64,000 nt of DNA from Asterionellopsis glacialis (taxonomy: Eukaryota > Bacillariophyta > Plagiogrammaphyceae > Rhaphoneidales > Asterionellopsidaceae), in assembly GCA_014885115.2 (NCBI GenBank), contig WKLE02001195.1:27070-91069 (forward strand). The letters run 5' to 3'. Below the pieces are notes generated by a model. It was not told the DNA's origin and made no database searches. It saw nothing but the letters and a program-made list of their open reading frames with translations. Below, piece after piece: positions 9,882-20,990 of this stretch; position 1 is the stretch's first letter, and each line of letters starts with the position of its first letter. Both the position numbers and the translations under genes were made by a program.

Positions 9882-12101
9882 ATGAGGACCCTCTTAGCGT
9901 GGAGTACCTACCTATTTTTGTTCCTGCTTCCCTTAACAGATGTTATTCCTGTGGCAGGTTTTTCTATCCGACCAATCGTGTTCCCAAAGACTTACTATGA
10001 CACTGCCAGTCGTAGTGTTGCAACTACTACCCATACTAGAGCTGGAGCGATCCAACATGAATCGCCAACACCGACAGAGACTGGAACACCACAGAAACGA
10101 ATTCTTGGATCTCAAGAGCTACTTTTCAAACCTCGCCAGTATTCGATAAATGGCACTTTCCCAATGCAAAGTCATGTGGCCGTTGTCAAGTTATCTAAAA
10201 CACCAAGTACGGATGCACTTATATGGGCTATTAATGAAGCTCTACGGACTCATCCCTTGATGAGAGCACACATCGAAGGTGACGGTCAACCAACCAAACG
10301 CATTGACCTGAATAAAATGGTTCGACAAGGAAATCCTAATCCCGAAACTTTCGTTTGTTGTCCCTTTTTTACCATTACGTCTCAGGGAAATAATGTCGTG
10401 ACGGTTGTGCATGTCCCACAGGGGCAAGCATTAGATCAAAGCTGGCAAAAACAATATTTAAAAGATTTAGACAACCCAGATGCATGGTGTAATGTCGAAA
10501 CAGGGCCGTTATGGAAAATGGAACTTCATCGAGAAATAGAAGGCAACGAAGGAGGAGAGAAGCCCTGTGCATTATTGATTTCGCTCAATCACGTCATATC
10601 GGATCAAGGGAGTTTAAATGTTGTCATTGATCAAATCGTATCAGACTTGGCACGTTATGAAGAGATGAATGTAACTAGTAGCTCATCCATGAAACTTTAT
10701 TCTCCAGCGGTGGAACAAGAAATTCCAGTATCCATGGAAGAATCCGTTTTGGGAAAACACAAAACCTGGGAGGATATTGGAGTCAAGGGCTTATCATTTG
10801 ATACAGTTAAATATATAGCAGGAAAATCTGTAGAAGGGCTTCGCTGGCCTGTGTTTTTACCTGACGCCAATAAAATGAAACCAGCAGGTGGAGGTTGGTA
10901 TGCCACGGAAGTATTTGATCGTATGGCACCAGGAGGGCAAGATCCACACAGCTCTGAACGTAAAACTACAGTTCAATACAGAACAATTTCGGAGGAAACA
11001 GCAACTGCACTTTTGCAAAAATGTAGAGAAAGGGGATTGTAAGTTATTTCAATTGAAAATAAACGAAGAATGCAGTAAGAAAGTGCTTACAGTATATTGA
11101 TTGGCATTTAAGAGCTCTTGTTGTTAAACTCGTGAATTTTTAATTGATTTTCTTTTTCTATCTCTCAAAACAAAACTAAAAAGATCGATTTCCAGTGCTC
11201 TAGCAGCAGCATTGGCACTCACATGTTCAGATTATATCGACAGTGGTGTTCTAAAGAAGAATAAAAAACGGACATATAAATTACTTCAGAGCCTTGATAT
11301 GAGAAGATTTGGTGCCCAATTAGACAAATGTGAAACATTAGCTTGTGAAGCTGGTAGTATGGATCTTATGATTGGTAAATTACGAGATCGTTCAGGAGAA
11401 AGAATCCGATTACGTGATGCTTTATCGTCCTCTGTGACATCTACCAATAATCCCGCAATAGATGTGTTTTGGGACGTTGCATCAGATGCCATGGTACAGA
11501 CGAAATCGTTCATTGGGGAACATTCGTCACAAGTGAAGCAAGCGGTCCGGGTGTTTGACTTGGGAATGCAGATTAGTGAAATTAACAAACTGGTTGACAT
11601 GGTGGCTCAATCAAAGGACATGATGGGAAGATACTACAGTGGAGGTATAACCAACGCAGGAGTTTATCAACGTCAGAAAGCCGTACGAAGAGAGGGACAA
11701 AATGAGAGAGACAACATCAAGGTTAGTTTTGGAGTGTCTCGTCTTTTGCACTTCCAGAATTGCTGTTGTTACTAAGTACTAAGTATTGCAAGTACGATTT
11801 CTTTCTTACTGCTTTCACCGATTGTTTTCTCTAGGTGAAACATGGAACGTACGAGGTTCTTGATATCTACTATGGTACATCACATGCTAGAGCAGGATGC
11901 TTGTTTCCAGTATCATGCCTTACGGTGGGTGGAAAGATTTGTTGTAACTTTAATCCTGCGTCTCCCATTGTAAGTGAAGAAACAAATAAGAAATTTGCTG
12001 ACTCGTTTGTGAAACTTTTAGACGTAGTTGCTGGAGTAGTCAACAATGTCAATGAGACGGAAGAAATTCCCGTGAGTTCTCCACAGCTAGCTATGAATTA
12101 A
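9882..12101 (+). CDS. HxxxD acyltransferase, condensation-domain superfamily, three exons
   Basis: Exons 9882-11038, 11196-11721 and 11835-12101 give 649 residues; both introns are GT-AG and keep frame (CRERGF-ALAAALALTC, RDNIK-VKHGTYEVLD). Residues 1-28 are a signal peptide ending VAGF, so secretion or plastid import is likely. The N-terminal half shows the chloramphenicol-acetyltransferase-like fold of alcohol acyltransferases and NRPS condensation domains, with the catalytic motif NHVISDQGS (H237, D241). The segment after intron 1 matches the usual 'LL..CR..G.t..aal.aA..l' helix, and the C-terminal NFNPASPIVSEETNKKFADSF fits the end of such enzymes. There are no adenylation or carrier domains, so this is a stand-alone acyltransferase. 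Acyl donor and acceptor cannot be told from sequence. Confidence 0.75.
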
Positions 12102-12305
12102 CGACATCCTGTCTTCACGTGTGATTTACAAGGTAATCCCCTAATGGAAAGTTTTCTGTTTAGTGAGGTAACCACAAGTAGCTACGAAATAACAACATCA
12201 TGCCGTAGTGTGGTTTCTATTATTATAATGCAAGATAGTGCACGCTTCGAGTAAAAGACTTTTTATCAGTGAAAGGTTCTCTAGTAGAACCTATTTTTAT
12301 CATGA

Positions 12306-14320
12306 TCATAATGATGCGAAAAAATCATCAAGATCTTCGTCATTATTGTCTGGTTCTACAGCCTTGTCATCTTCCTTCTTACCATCCGAGTTCATATTGT
12401 TATTGTCATGATCATTCGATACTTCACCCTCTTCTAATTCTGCTTCAGTCGATGATGAGGATGGTCCATAATAGCCCACATTGACTGTTTTTGTAGACTG
12501 CTGTTTCGGTGTCGATAATTTGGGAGCATTAGCAGTACCAATCATGCTTTTCTTTTGTTTGGATTTGTATTCCGAATCTGCTGGTTCAACTTTGAGAATA
12601 CTACCACACGAAAGTTCAGCACCCGTCATCTAGGATTTTGTTTTGTTTTTGTTTTTAATTCAGCAAAATTTGTTAGTTTTTGCATACAACATGACCACTG
12701 GGTTTTTGCAAATAATAATGATTTTGTAGTATGTAGGTAGATATCAAGATGAATCTTGGGGGGAAAGGAGTTTCTAGGCATACAAGATTACACTTTAGTA
12801 GTAGAGAGAATCCCCTTACCCCCCCGTGTACAACTCAAAAGAACACACGGAAATAACCATAAACTAAGAAAACACAAACGAGCCGTAGTCCCCCGCAGCA
12901 AGGAATGACGAGTTGGAATCATGATATATAAAATCAAATGAACCGCAATCTGCATCATGATTTAGCCAGGCGCAAGACGATACAGCCGTCACAAGTTCCA
13001 TATAGACACAAAACAAAAAGAAAGAATCATCTTCGTCACCCACTATACAACAACAAAAAGTCAAAGTCTTCCATCTCCATTCTCAGAGCTGTCCTTGAAA
13101 AAAAAAAAAAAACTCACCTGTGAACATACTGTATCTAATAATATGTGTTTCTTGTCTTTTTCGTCATCATCACCACTAGTTTCATAAACAACCAATGCAT
13201 CACCCTTGATTTGATTTGTTGTTTTATTTCTATACAAATGTATTTTTTGAATAGGCCCATAGGAAGAAAACAATTGTTGAAGATGCAGTTGTTGTATGGA
13301 ACCATCTGTAGGCAATCCTGAAACATAAATAGCAATACCCCGTTGCTGTTGCTGCTGATGTTGTTGTTTCTTGACAGCATGTCCTTTTTGTTGTTTAACA
13401 GATTCTAGTTGATGACGACGTGCTGTTCCTATACCAGCCCTTGAACTAAAATGTTGTGCTTGTTGTCCTTTATTATTTTTCGTTTGTTGTTGCTGTTGTA
13501 TGTGTTGTCGTTGTTGTAAAATATTCGAATGATGTTGAGTCAGTTGTTGTTCCATATACTTGGTTTGTTGAATTTGTTGTAATTGACGTTCATATCGTTC
13601 TTCTTCTTTCTTGGCTACATATTCAAAGTTTTTCAACATGGCTTTATGAAATCGTTCTTGTTCCTTGATGAAAAAATCTTCTCGTTGTTTACGATATACC
13701 ATGGGTGTTGTTATTATACTAGAAGACGACGCTGTTGCTGCTCCTGGTGGTGTCAAACCGATTGTGTTATCTACAACTCCTAGGTTACAATTCACAGATA
13801 TTTGATTTTGTTGTTGCATTTGGAATTTTCGTATAATATCACGAGCTTTTGCCATGGCTTGCTGGGCAGCTTGATACGTTGAATCTGTAATTTCTGTAGT
13901 GGAGGAGGAAGCAGTTACAGTATGTACAGGAAAACTTTCTTGTGACTGTATCGGTGGCAGCAGCTGAGATGGTAATGGATCTTGTTGTTGTTGGTTGACA
14001 GATGCAAGATGATGTTGCTCTTGTTGTTGTGCCGCGACAAATTGAATTGGTGTTTCAGTTGTAGCGTTTGAATTCACATTATTATTATTATTATTATGTG
14101 AGGTTTCCGATTGATCTTGATGAGTTTGTAATTCGTGATCATGATGATATACTATGCATTGCTGTAAATAATGTTTCATCAATACATCCGCTTGATTAGC
14201 TGCAGTGGATGGTGTTGTCGTTGTTGTGATAGAGGTAGCACCGTCACCAACTACATGGTTGTTTTCCCCGGATGCAGATGCTGAGAAACCAAGTCCAAAT
14301 AAGGAAGCTTCCTCCTCCAT
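12306..14320 (-). CDS. Gln-rich RNA-binding protein with one RRM, two exons
   Basis: Exon 1 is 14320-13118 and exon 2 12629-12306; the 488-bp intron is GT-AG and lies inside the RRM. Protein of 508 residues. The first 320 residues are low complexity with many CAA/CAG glutamine and asparagine runs plus a charged coiled-coil-like stretch (KEEERYERQLQQIQQTKYMEQQ). The RRM starts at GIAIYVSGLPTDGS, has KIHLYRNKTTNQIKGDALVVY, and after the intron ends GAELSCGSILKVEPAD; this form resembles the first RRM of HTATSF1/CUS2-type splicing factors. The tail is acidic and ends DDFFASL. A role in pre-mRNA processing is inferred from the RRM type. The spliced frame restoring the beta-4 strand supports the intron. 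Confidence 0.8.
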
Positions 14321-14537
14321 TTTCGTTTAATGATTCTATAAATGACAATAATGTTGCCGAAGACAGTTAGTTATACAGTGGCGTGAGTAAATGTGCTGTT
14401 GTTGCGTTGCGTTGGGGTGTGTGGCTGGTAATCAATGTTCATAGGGTTCGGACCATTGCCGCAAATGAAAATGGAAGGGACCCAATACTTGTTTGTGACA
14501 TGAGAACCTTATCCTTTTTGCTTTCGCCGAGAGGCAC

Positions 14538-14880
14538 ACCGAGCAAAATCCACACAAGGGATAAAAGTTAAAAGCAGGCCATGGGAAGAAATAGAGATAA
14601 CTCCAACCTTATATGCATAACACAGCATGCCTGTGAAGAACATGATGTTGTGTCATGTGACTGTGTTGATGCTTTGGGATATGGGAAAGCCACAGCCTGA
14701 GCAGTGGACTCACGGACTGACGAATGCATCTGGCTTGGAGGTAGTTTCAATGATACAACTATTTTAGAGAATTTCAAATTGCGATAAAGAGCTGTTGATT
14801 GTTGATACATTCCTCCAAGCCCATCATTAGACGCGGATAGGCATTATACCGAGCAAAATTCACACAAGGGATAAAAGTTA
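14538..14880. repeat. Pair of direct repeats about 35 bp, 310 bp apart
   Basis: The words ACCGAGCAAAATCCACACAA (14538 on) and ACCGAGCAAAATTCACACAA (14848 on) both continue into GGGATAAAAGTTAAA. Similar but weaker matching follows each copy (AGCAGGCC / TCAGGTC, TATGCATA), so an old tandem duplication is likely. Confidence 0.75.
14724..14828. repeat. Dispersed repeat, copy A
   Basis: About 105 bp matching 21449-21555: shared GCATCT, GGTAGTTTCAATGATACAAC, AATTGCGATA, AGCTGTTGAT and CTCCAAGC followed by CATTA, with small indels. Probably the remnant of a non-autonomous transposon. Confidence 0.75.
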
Positions 14881-15693
14881 AATCAGGTCTTTTATGCATA
14901 TAAAACAACAAGAATACGGGAACGCACACAGCACACATCATGGCTCTTGATGTTGCGAAGTTCCAGACGTGTGGCGGAATGACCATCGACTCGCCGGATC
15001 TCGTATCATACATAATTGAGAGTAGCGACTACTCTTAGTAAGATATTAAAATATGAACTATTTTTACTCCTCTAATGAATAATTTTCCCCGAAAAAAATT
15101 TAAATGCATCTTAATGAATCTGAATTCAAAAATACTCCTCATTTAAAAAAGAAGTAGTAAGTGGAAATAGGCTATAGGTATCAATATCGGACAATTAAAA
15201 AAAAATCCTTAAATCATTCCCCTGTTTCGATTTGGTTCTTTCAATCGTACGGTAGTGCTATGTGTCCTCTGAACCATAGTCGGAGTACTTTTATATCTAA
15301 ATTCCAGTACCTTGTACGTATCAAGGTATCTCTCCATCCAGGGAGATTTCAGCACGTACTTCTTTTATGTATATTTTAAAGTGTATTTTTTGAAAAAAAA
15401 GGCCTTCCTAGTAGAAATACTGTCCAAATTGTGAGACCTAGAACTGGAACTGGTACCGGTATACCAGTCAAGTTTTACCTGGTATTTATACTGGATAAGT
15501 CAGTCCTAATCCTTTTGACATCACATGCAAAATTTCAAACGAGAAGCCTACCCGCGTCAATCGAGCATCAATGCGAACCCTCCCTCCAACAAGTCGACAA
15601 AATTTCTTATCATGCACATAAAAATTAAGTTACGACAACAAGTTTTCAAAGTTCAAAGTTTCAAAGAAAGAGATTCAAAAGAAAGAAGAGATC

Positions 15694-18600
15694 ATGATAA
15701 AAAATTGGTTTTATATTCTATTTCATTGCATCACTTTGACTTTCCTTCTACTATTAGCCAACGCTGAGACTACTAATAGTACTGCCGGAACTGTTACGAA
15801 GAAAAAAGTTTCAAATGAAAAGGAGTTTAGGCTACTTCGAGGATCAGACCAATCAACAATCGAGAACCCATCCACTCAAGAATATTCCAATACCAAGCAT
15901 AGAGCCTATTCTTCCCATCGTAATGTTGGAAAGAAAACAAGCCGCAGTAGGTATAACCGAGGAAGGAGAAACTCCCGCCACCACAACAAAGTCAGAGTCC
16001 GTGGTGGGAATCACGACAACTTTTACGATAGAGAACCTAACAAAATCGCCACAAACTATGCTCGGAGACAAGTAGACCCACCCACACTTTCAGATACAGC
16101 ACAACGCAAACCTGACTCGTCAGAGCAAGATACCAACACCATTTACAATGCAGCAACATCAAGCTTAGTGTTCAGAGGGGTGAGAGATGCTATTTCATAC
16201 CTCAACGGAACAATCACTCTCTCCTGGGCTGAGCCCACTTTGCTCCTTTCTGGGTATACAAGTACTACACTCACAAACCAAGAAAGCTCCCAAGTCAAGT
16301 ACGACATTTTCTTGGAAAAGGCACCTTATAACTTCACAACTTGCAACTCATTGGATCTCAAAAATACTCAACCAGGACTTCAACATTTTGCTACCCAAGG
16401 GAGTCTACAACACACGGTCACTGGGTTACAGGGAGGTGAAGAATATGCAGTTATTGTAACTGCGACTTTTGATACAATGTCAAGTGAATCGTGCGCATTC
16501 ACAAGTCTCAAAGTGTCCTCTCAGGATCCGGAAATTCGAGATGACGTACAAATCATTGGACCATTTCAATCTTCTGAAACTTTGGCCATCGATTTGCTCG
16601 ATGAAGGATTGTTGCGCTTTTCTGGCAATGTTCCATTCAATGTAACGAATGCAGCTGTGGGAACATTTATAAGCGGAGAAGTTTCTGATGGGTCTTTTCT
16701 TCGCCAAGTATTGGCAACTGTGACCTCTTCCAATGCAGAGGTTGTTTTTGAAACTGAGCTTGCTACTCCAGAACAATTGTTCAACCGTTTTTCCTTTCAT
16801 GCTGATTTTGATCCTGGTGCATTCGACAGTCCTTCAGATGAAGCTTCTAGAGGGTTATTGAAGTTGGCTAATGATATCAAGGTGGACCCAATAGACTTAC
16901 TGAAATTCGAATTGGAGGAAGATGTGACAGAGTTTCTCAATTCTGATCCCGATGAAAGTAGCAGCAGCAGTAGCACCAGCAGCTCATCGTCGGATGATGA
17001 CGACCAGTGCCTCCCAACTCCAGATAACTTTCCTTTCTATGATGATATGACTGTTACGGCTGAGCTCACTTTGTCTGCAGGGTTTACACTTAACTACGAT
17101 TTCGATAGTTCAGAAACCGAGAGCTTGCGTTTATTTGATGCTTCCCTCAAAGGTAGATTCTCAGCAGAAGCTGGCGTAACCGTTTCTAATGAATTTTGCC
17201 TTGCTGATAAAGAATTTCCCATCGCAGAAAAGACATTGGAAAAATTTAAGAAGAGGATCACCTTTTGGGTCTGGATCATTCCATTTGTGATTACATTTGA
17301 ACCCTCTGCAAAAGTTGAAGTGGAAGCATCAGTAGCAGTAGGTTTGCAAAGTACAGCATCTGTTACGGTCGAGTCTGGGATGGATCTGAATGTAAAAAAG
17401 ACCTCCGATACCGATTGGAAAGCTTCCGTGACTCCTCTTCCCTTCGAACCTGAACCAAGTTTCGAACCGGAGGCATCCATAGCACTAGAGGCATCTGCCA
17501 CGCTAAAACTTACAATATCTGTCCTTGTTGATGAGTTGGTTGGGGTCGATTTTAGTATTGCAGCGGGTCCGGAGTTTTCGGGCAAAGTAGTTCTAAGAGC
17601 AGACCCTCCGCTATTAGCAGAAGGCCCACTTTTCCTGGATGAACTCGACATTAACTTTAACATAGAGTTTCCAGTTGGGGTGAGATGGAGGTACCACTGG
17701 TTTGACGATTTCGAGGAAAAAGAATTGTTCTCACTCTTTCCACTAGAATTTCCAATTTTTAGTCTTCCGTCCGTGGAACTTGAAGGCAGTGCAGACCTGT
17801 TATGTACAGGCCCAAATGAGAAAGAGGCAGTACTAAAGATCGTTGCGAAGGAAGAAGACTCTGATGCTCTTATATCTAATAGACTCGTTAGTGGTAGTCA
17901 TAAATGGTTCATTGATTTTGGCAGCGACAATGATTGGACCATCCAAGATGACAGAACGAAATCCGTAACCATGAGGAAAATTGTCCAATATGGTGCAAAA
18001 GTAAATTTCCCAGAAGAGATCATATTTATCTCAACTCCACAAAAACCCACCCAATTGCTGCGGGTGCTAGTAGAAGAGGACGATATGACAGAGCTTTTTG
18101 GTTCAATACTTGAATGCTGCACCGCATCTGAATGTGCCGTCATTTACAACAAAAATGAAGGCGACATGAAATGTCAAAACGGAAGTTGCATTAATAACTT
18201 TCCAACATCGACATCCACTATTTCAAGTTCTGGTGGATCAACATCCCTATCCGATGGGGCGGATGTGGATTTTCCTGACGGAACATTCCCTGTTGATACT
18301 GTTGTAACACTCTCGAAACAGCCAACAGCCCCCCTTGACCAGGCATTCACTGAGCTAACTGAAGTATTTCGTACGGGAGCTCCATCAGCACACAAGATTC
18401 ACATCAATGTAGACAACAAGGTCCCATCTGATAAGAATGTCATTGTTTCCATACCTGCACCAGAAAATGGTGGTCTGGAAGATCAGGCTGAAGTCTTTGT
18501 TTTGATGCCAAATTCAAGTCCTGAAGAAGGACCATATAATATTTTTGCTCTTTTCGAGTCTGATCACGGTAATACGCCTGGTACTATTTCGTTTGAACTA

Positions 18601-19422
18601 CCCGGGTATGCCTTTTCTCGTACGCCTCAAGGAAAGTATGAGGCTGTATTCACTACAGCCCCTACACCTGGTCAAGGCAGCACAAGTGGTGGAAACCCAA
18701 ATGAGTGTCAAGGGGCCTCCATACGATGTCCTCTGGAACACGGTTGTGAAGTTAGTTCTCATTATGGCTTGTGGACTGACCCAAACTCGGATGAAGCTAG
18801 GATACACTATGGCGTGGATTACCTGGCAGAAGAAGGCGCACCTGTTGTAGCCGCTGCCGAAGGAACCATTGAAAATACATCCACATATGACGGTTACGGC
18901 AGGATTATTATTTTGCGACACGTTGATGGCAGTGCTACTCTATATGGTCATCTATCTTCCAGTATTGTTCAAGTTGGAGACAAGGTCGACGCAGGACAAC
19001 CAATTGCCTATGCTGGTAGTTCGGGAGTATCTAAAAATGCTCATTTGCATTTTGAATATGCACCAAATGGCGTTCTAGTCCAGACAAAACGTCGAATTGA
19101 CCCACATCCTTGTGTGGGAATATACACAAGTGGTAGTATCGCAGTGGGTGACAATGGGTCTGAGGCAGATGATGTGTTTGAGTTGTCTATTGATGGCATT
19201 GTCATAGGAAGGACTTTCAAAGGTCAAAAGAATAATCTTAGCTTGAGCAATTTACGACCAGGAGTTCACGAACTCAAATTACAAGTAGTTGAAGATGATT
19301 ATAGTCCTGGTACATGGGAGATTGAACTTGAGGACAATATAATATTTTCAGATGGAACCACGTACAAAAGTGGTCGAACCGATCTTAATGACTATGTTAT
19401 ATTTAATATTGTTGTACCATAG
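15694..19422 (+). CDS. Large secreted protein with C-terminal M23 (LytM) peptidase domain
   Basis: Single exon, 1242 residues. Signal peptide at 1-25 (MIKNWFYILFHCITLTFLLLLANA), then a basic, disordered region. Residues about 165-260 look like a fibronectin type III fold (ITLSWAEP ... GEEYAVIVTATF). A Ser/Asp linker sits near 425-440. A long beta-rich region follows, with alternating ASVAVGLQSTASVTV and EASIALEASATLKLT stretches. Residues 840-880 (GGSTSLSDGADVDFPDGTFP) resemble a ZU5-like segment. The M23 domain at 1010-1145 keeps every expected residue: zinc ligands H1038 and D1042 (HYGVD) and H1119, and catalytic H1086 (YGHLS) and H1117 (HLHFE). M23 enzymes normally cut peptide bonds in bacterial walls or related peptides. 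An outer cell-surface or periplastid location is inferred; the substrate is unknown. Confidence 0.85.
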   Translation: MIKNWFYILFHCITLTFLLLLANAETTNSTAGTVTKKKVSNEKEFRLLRGSDQSTIENPSTQEYSNTKHRAYSSHRNVGKKTSRSRYNRGRRNSRHHNKVRVRGGNHDNFYDREPNKIATNYARRQVDPPTLSDTAQRKPDSSEQDTNTIYNAATSSLVFRGVRDAISYLNGTITLSWAEPTLLLSGYTSTTLTNQESSQVKYDIFLEKAPYNFTTCNSLDLKNTQPGLQHFATQGSLQHTVTGLQGGEEYAVIVTATFDTMSSESCAFTSLKVSSQDPEIRDDVQIIGPFQSSETLAIDLLDEGLLRFSGNVPFNVTNAAVGTFISGEVSDGSFLRQVLATVTSSNAEVVFETELATPEQLFNRFSFHADFDPGAFDSPSDEASRGLLKLANDIKVDPIDLLKFELEEDVTEFLNSDPDESSSSSSTSSSSSDDDDQCLPTPDNFPFYDDMTVTAELTLSAGFTLNYDFDSSETESLRLFDASLKGRFSAEAGVTVSNEFCLADKEFPIAEKTLEKFKKRITFWVWIIPFVITFEPSAKVEVEASVAVGLQSTASVTVESGMDLNVKKTSDTDWKASVTPLPFEPEPSFEPEASIALEASATLKLTISVLVDELVGVDFSIAAGPEFSGKVVLRADPPLLAEGPLFLDELDINFNIEFPVGVRWRYHWFDDFEEKELFSLFPLEFPIFSLPSVELEGSADLLCTGPNEKEAVLKIVAKEEDSDALISNRLVSGSHKWFIDFGSDNDWTIQDDRTKSVTMRKIVQYGAKVNFPEEIIFISTPQKPTQLLRVLVEEDDMTELFGSILECCTASECAVIYNKNEGDMKCQNGSCINNFPTSTSTISSSGGSTSLSDGADVDFPDGTFPVDTVVTLSKQPTAPLDQAFTELTEVFRTGAPSAHKIHINVDNKVPSDKNVIVSIPAPENGGLEDQAEVFVLMPNSSPEEGPYNIFALFESDHGNTPGTISFELPGYAFSRTPQGKYEAVFTTAPTPGQGSTSGGNPNECQGASIRCPLEHGCEVSSHYGLWTDPNSDEARIHYGVDYLAEEGAPVVAAAEGTIENTSTYDGYGRIIILRHVDGSATLYGHLSSSIVQVGDKVDAGQPIAYAGSSGVSKNAHLHFEYAPNGVLVQTKRRIDPHPCVGIYTSGSIAVGDNGSEADDVFELSIDGIVIGRTFKGQKNNLSLSNLRPGVHELKLQVVEDDYSPGTWEIELEDNIIFSDGTTYKSGRTDLNDYVIFNIVVP

Positions 19423-19871
19423 GCATGACCCCAGTTTAAATGAAGTAACGAAAGGTACCTTCTTACATCTTGCTGGGTGCAAAATAAAGCTACATCCTGG
19501 ATCTTCTCTATCTTTGCCAGATCATCCACAAGGTGCTCACAAATGTAAAATAGATGGATCAAGGTTCTACGATTGCACCAACATCCCTGTATGAAGCGAT
19601 ACCAGGGGCATTAAAATTATACCCATATACATCATGGGGTTAAACGTTCTGAGAGTTTTTTTCTTTATTCGTATCTTCTTTTTGTAGAGGAGTAGTAAAA
19701 AAATCATATATTGCACATAAATATATAATTGGTGGTACGGAAATCTTTAGTGTTATCCTCAAAATAAAATAATTTTTTTTTAAAAAATAATTACCCTAGC
19801 TAAACCCCAAGAAAGACGAGTGTTGATGCGTATATTATAGATGATCAAAAACTTGATGGTCGGCACTTCAA
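19423..19871. other. Intergenic, 3' flanks
   Basis: Spacer after the M23 gene. AT-rich with T and A runs at 19760-19790, likely 3' UTR signals. No further gene. Confidence 0.45.
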
Positions 19872-20001
19872 TTACAAAATGGTATCTTTCTTCATACCAA
19901 GTTTTGTGCGAAGCATGTAGGCATAGTATCCAACTGCATAACAAACTGCGGCAAAGAGAACAATAAAAAAAGGTGACCACAGGACTTGGCTTGGTTGTCA
20001 T
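19872..20001 (-). pseudogene. Small one-helix membrane protein ORF broken by a 1-base shift
   Basis: From an ATG at 20001 the frame reads MTTKPSPVVTFF, reaches a T7 run (plus-strand A7 at 19965-19971), and there leaves the protein-like frame. Skipping one T, the next frame reads IVLFAAVCYAVGYYAYML and then RTKLGMKKDTIL to a TAA at 19872-19874. The two pieces together describe a 42-residue protein with one membrane helix and a positive tail, typical of small respiratory-chain or organelle membrane subunits. The break may be an assembly error in the homopolymer, a frameshifted pseudogene, or a missed intron. The family is not recognised. It lies just downstream of the carbonyl reductase on the same strand. 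Confidence 0.5.
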
Positions 20002-20144
20002 GATATATCCTATTTTATAGTCATTACCTCCGATATTTTGTTTTGCATATACATATATCCTTGTTTTTTGACATTTTCATTCTATCGGCAAATAAAAAAC
20101 GATTCTGTCGATCTTATTGTTTTTGGTAATAGCCAATTTTAAGT

Positions 20145-20990
20145 TCACCATTCAGCTATACCATAATCTGCAAAGAATTCACCTGATGGACAATTTTCCA
20201 TTGTAGCCGGAAGAACTGCGTTTTTAGCACCATCGTTGGGATCGCGTGGGCCACGTTGAGATGTCATATCAGTCTTACAATATCCAGGACAACAACAATT
20301 CACTTTAATTCCATTCTGTCCTTCCTCACGAGCCCATACCTTGGTCGCAGCAATCACAGCAAGTTTACTCAAACCATAATTCGAATTTCCCCATCCTTTT
20401 TGTTGGTGAACACCCTGTTGGACGTCCGATTCAAATTCATTGACTAATTCTTGTAACTCGGGCATGGAAAGTGTGGAAGAGGTAAATTTCTCACGTAATT
20501 CGTTACTTTTTAATTGTGACAAATATCCAGATTTCGATGCCACATTCACAATTCGTGCATCTGTGCCCTTCCTTAAAAGTGGTAACATTTGTTCTGTAAA
20601 GTCAACTGTTCCTCGAAAATTGATATCTATGGTAGGTTTACATTGTCCCTTGAAGGGTGTTGGATCAGCACCCTTGAATGCAAATCCTGCGTTATTCACC
20701 AAGACATCCACCTTGCCACCAAAAGTTTGATCCATCTTTTGACAGAAGGATGCATGACTTGCCGTATCTCCTAATGCCAATGGTTCATAGGAGACAGTTG
20801 TATTGACATTCGATGGCAAAGCTTGGATAATTTGTTCAGCAGCAGTTTGTCCTCGAACAGGATCACGACAAGCTAAAATTAAGTTTTGAAATAGACCTGA
20901 TGATGCCAGTTGCAAGGCAACGTAAAATCCAATACCCTTGTTGGAACCAGTCACTATAGCTACTCGACCAGCGGTAGATGGTGCAATCAT
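20145..20990 (-). CDS. Short-chain dehydrogenase, carbonyl-reductase (CBR1) type
   Basis: Single exon; ATG at 20990 (MIAPSTAGRVAIVTGSNKG) is preferred because upstream residues of the longer frame are unlike the family. 281 residues, close to the usual 277 for CBR1. NAD(P)-binding TGSNKGIG at 14-21, VNNAG at 98-102, catalytic YGLSK with Y205 and K209, and serines in NVASKSG. The 40-residue insertion before the active Tyr (QLKSNELREKFTSS...) and the PGYCKTDMT motif are hallmarks of the SDR21C carbonyl reductases, which reduce ketones, quinones and lipid aldehydes with NADPH in the cytosol. No targeting peptide is seen at the chosen start. Function assigned by family. Confidence 0.88.
   Translation of the reverse strand: MIAPSTAGRVAIVTGSNKGIGFYVALQLASSGLFQNLILACRDPVRGQTAAEQIIQALPSNVNTTVSYEPLALGDTASHASFCQKMDQTFGGKVDVLVNNAGFAFKGADPTPFKGQCKPTIDINFRGTVDFTEQMLPLLRKGTDARIVNVASKSGYLSQLKSNELREKFTSSTLSMPELQELVNEFESDVQQGVHQQKGWGNSNYGLSKLAVIAATKVWAREEGQNGIKVNCCCPGYCKTDMTSQRGPRDPNDGAKNAVLPATMENCPSGEFFADYGIAEW

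Larger units (their letters stand above)
14321..15693. other. Intergenic with old repeats
   Basis: Spacer of 1.4 kb. Contains two direct repeats and one copy of a dispersed repeat (listed separately). The rest is AT-rich, with GGTACCGGTATACC-like palindromic words near 15450. No convincing gene. Confidence 0.5.

Noticed and set aside
13456..13783. Val/Cys-rich plus-strand frames
   Set aside because: Complement of the polyglutamine codons of the RRM protein.
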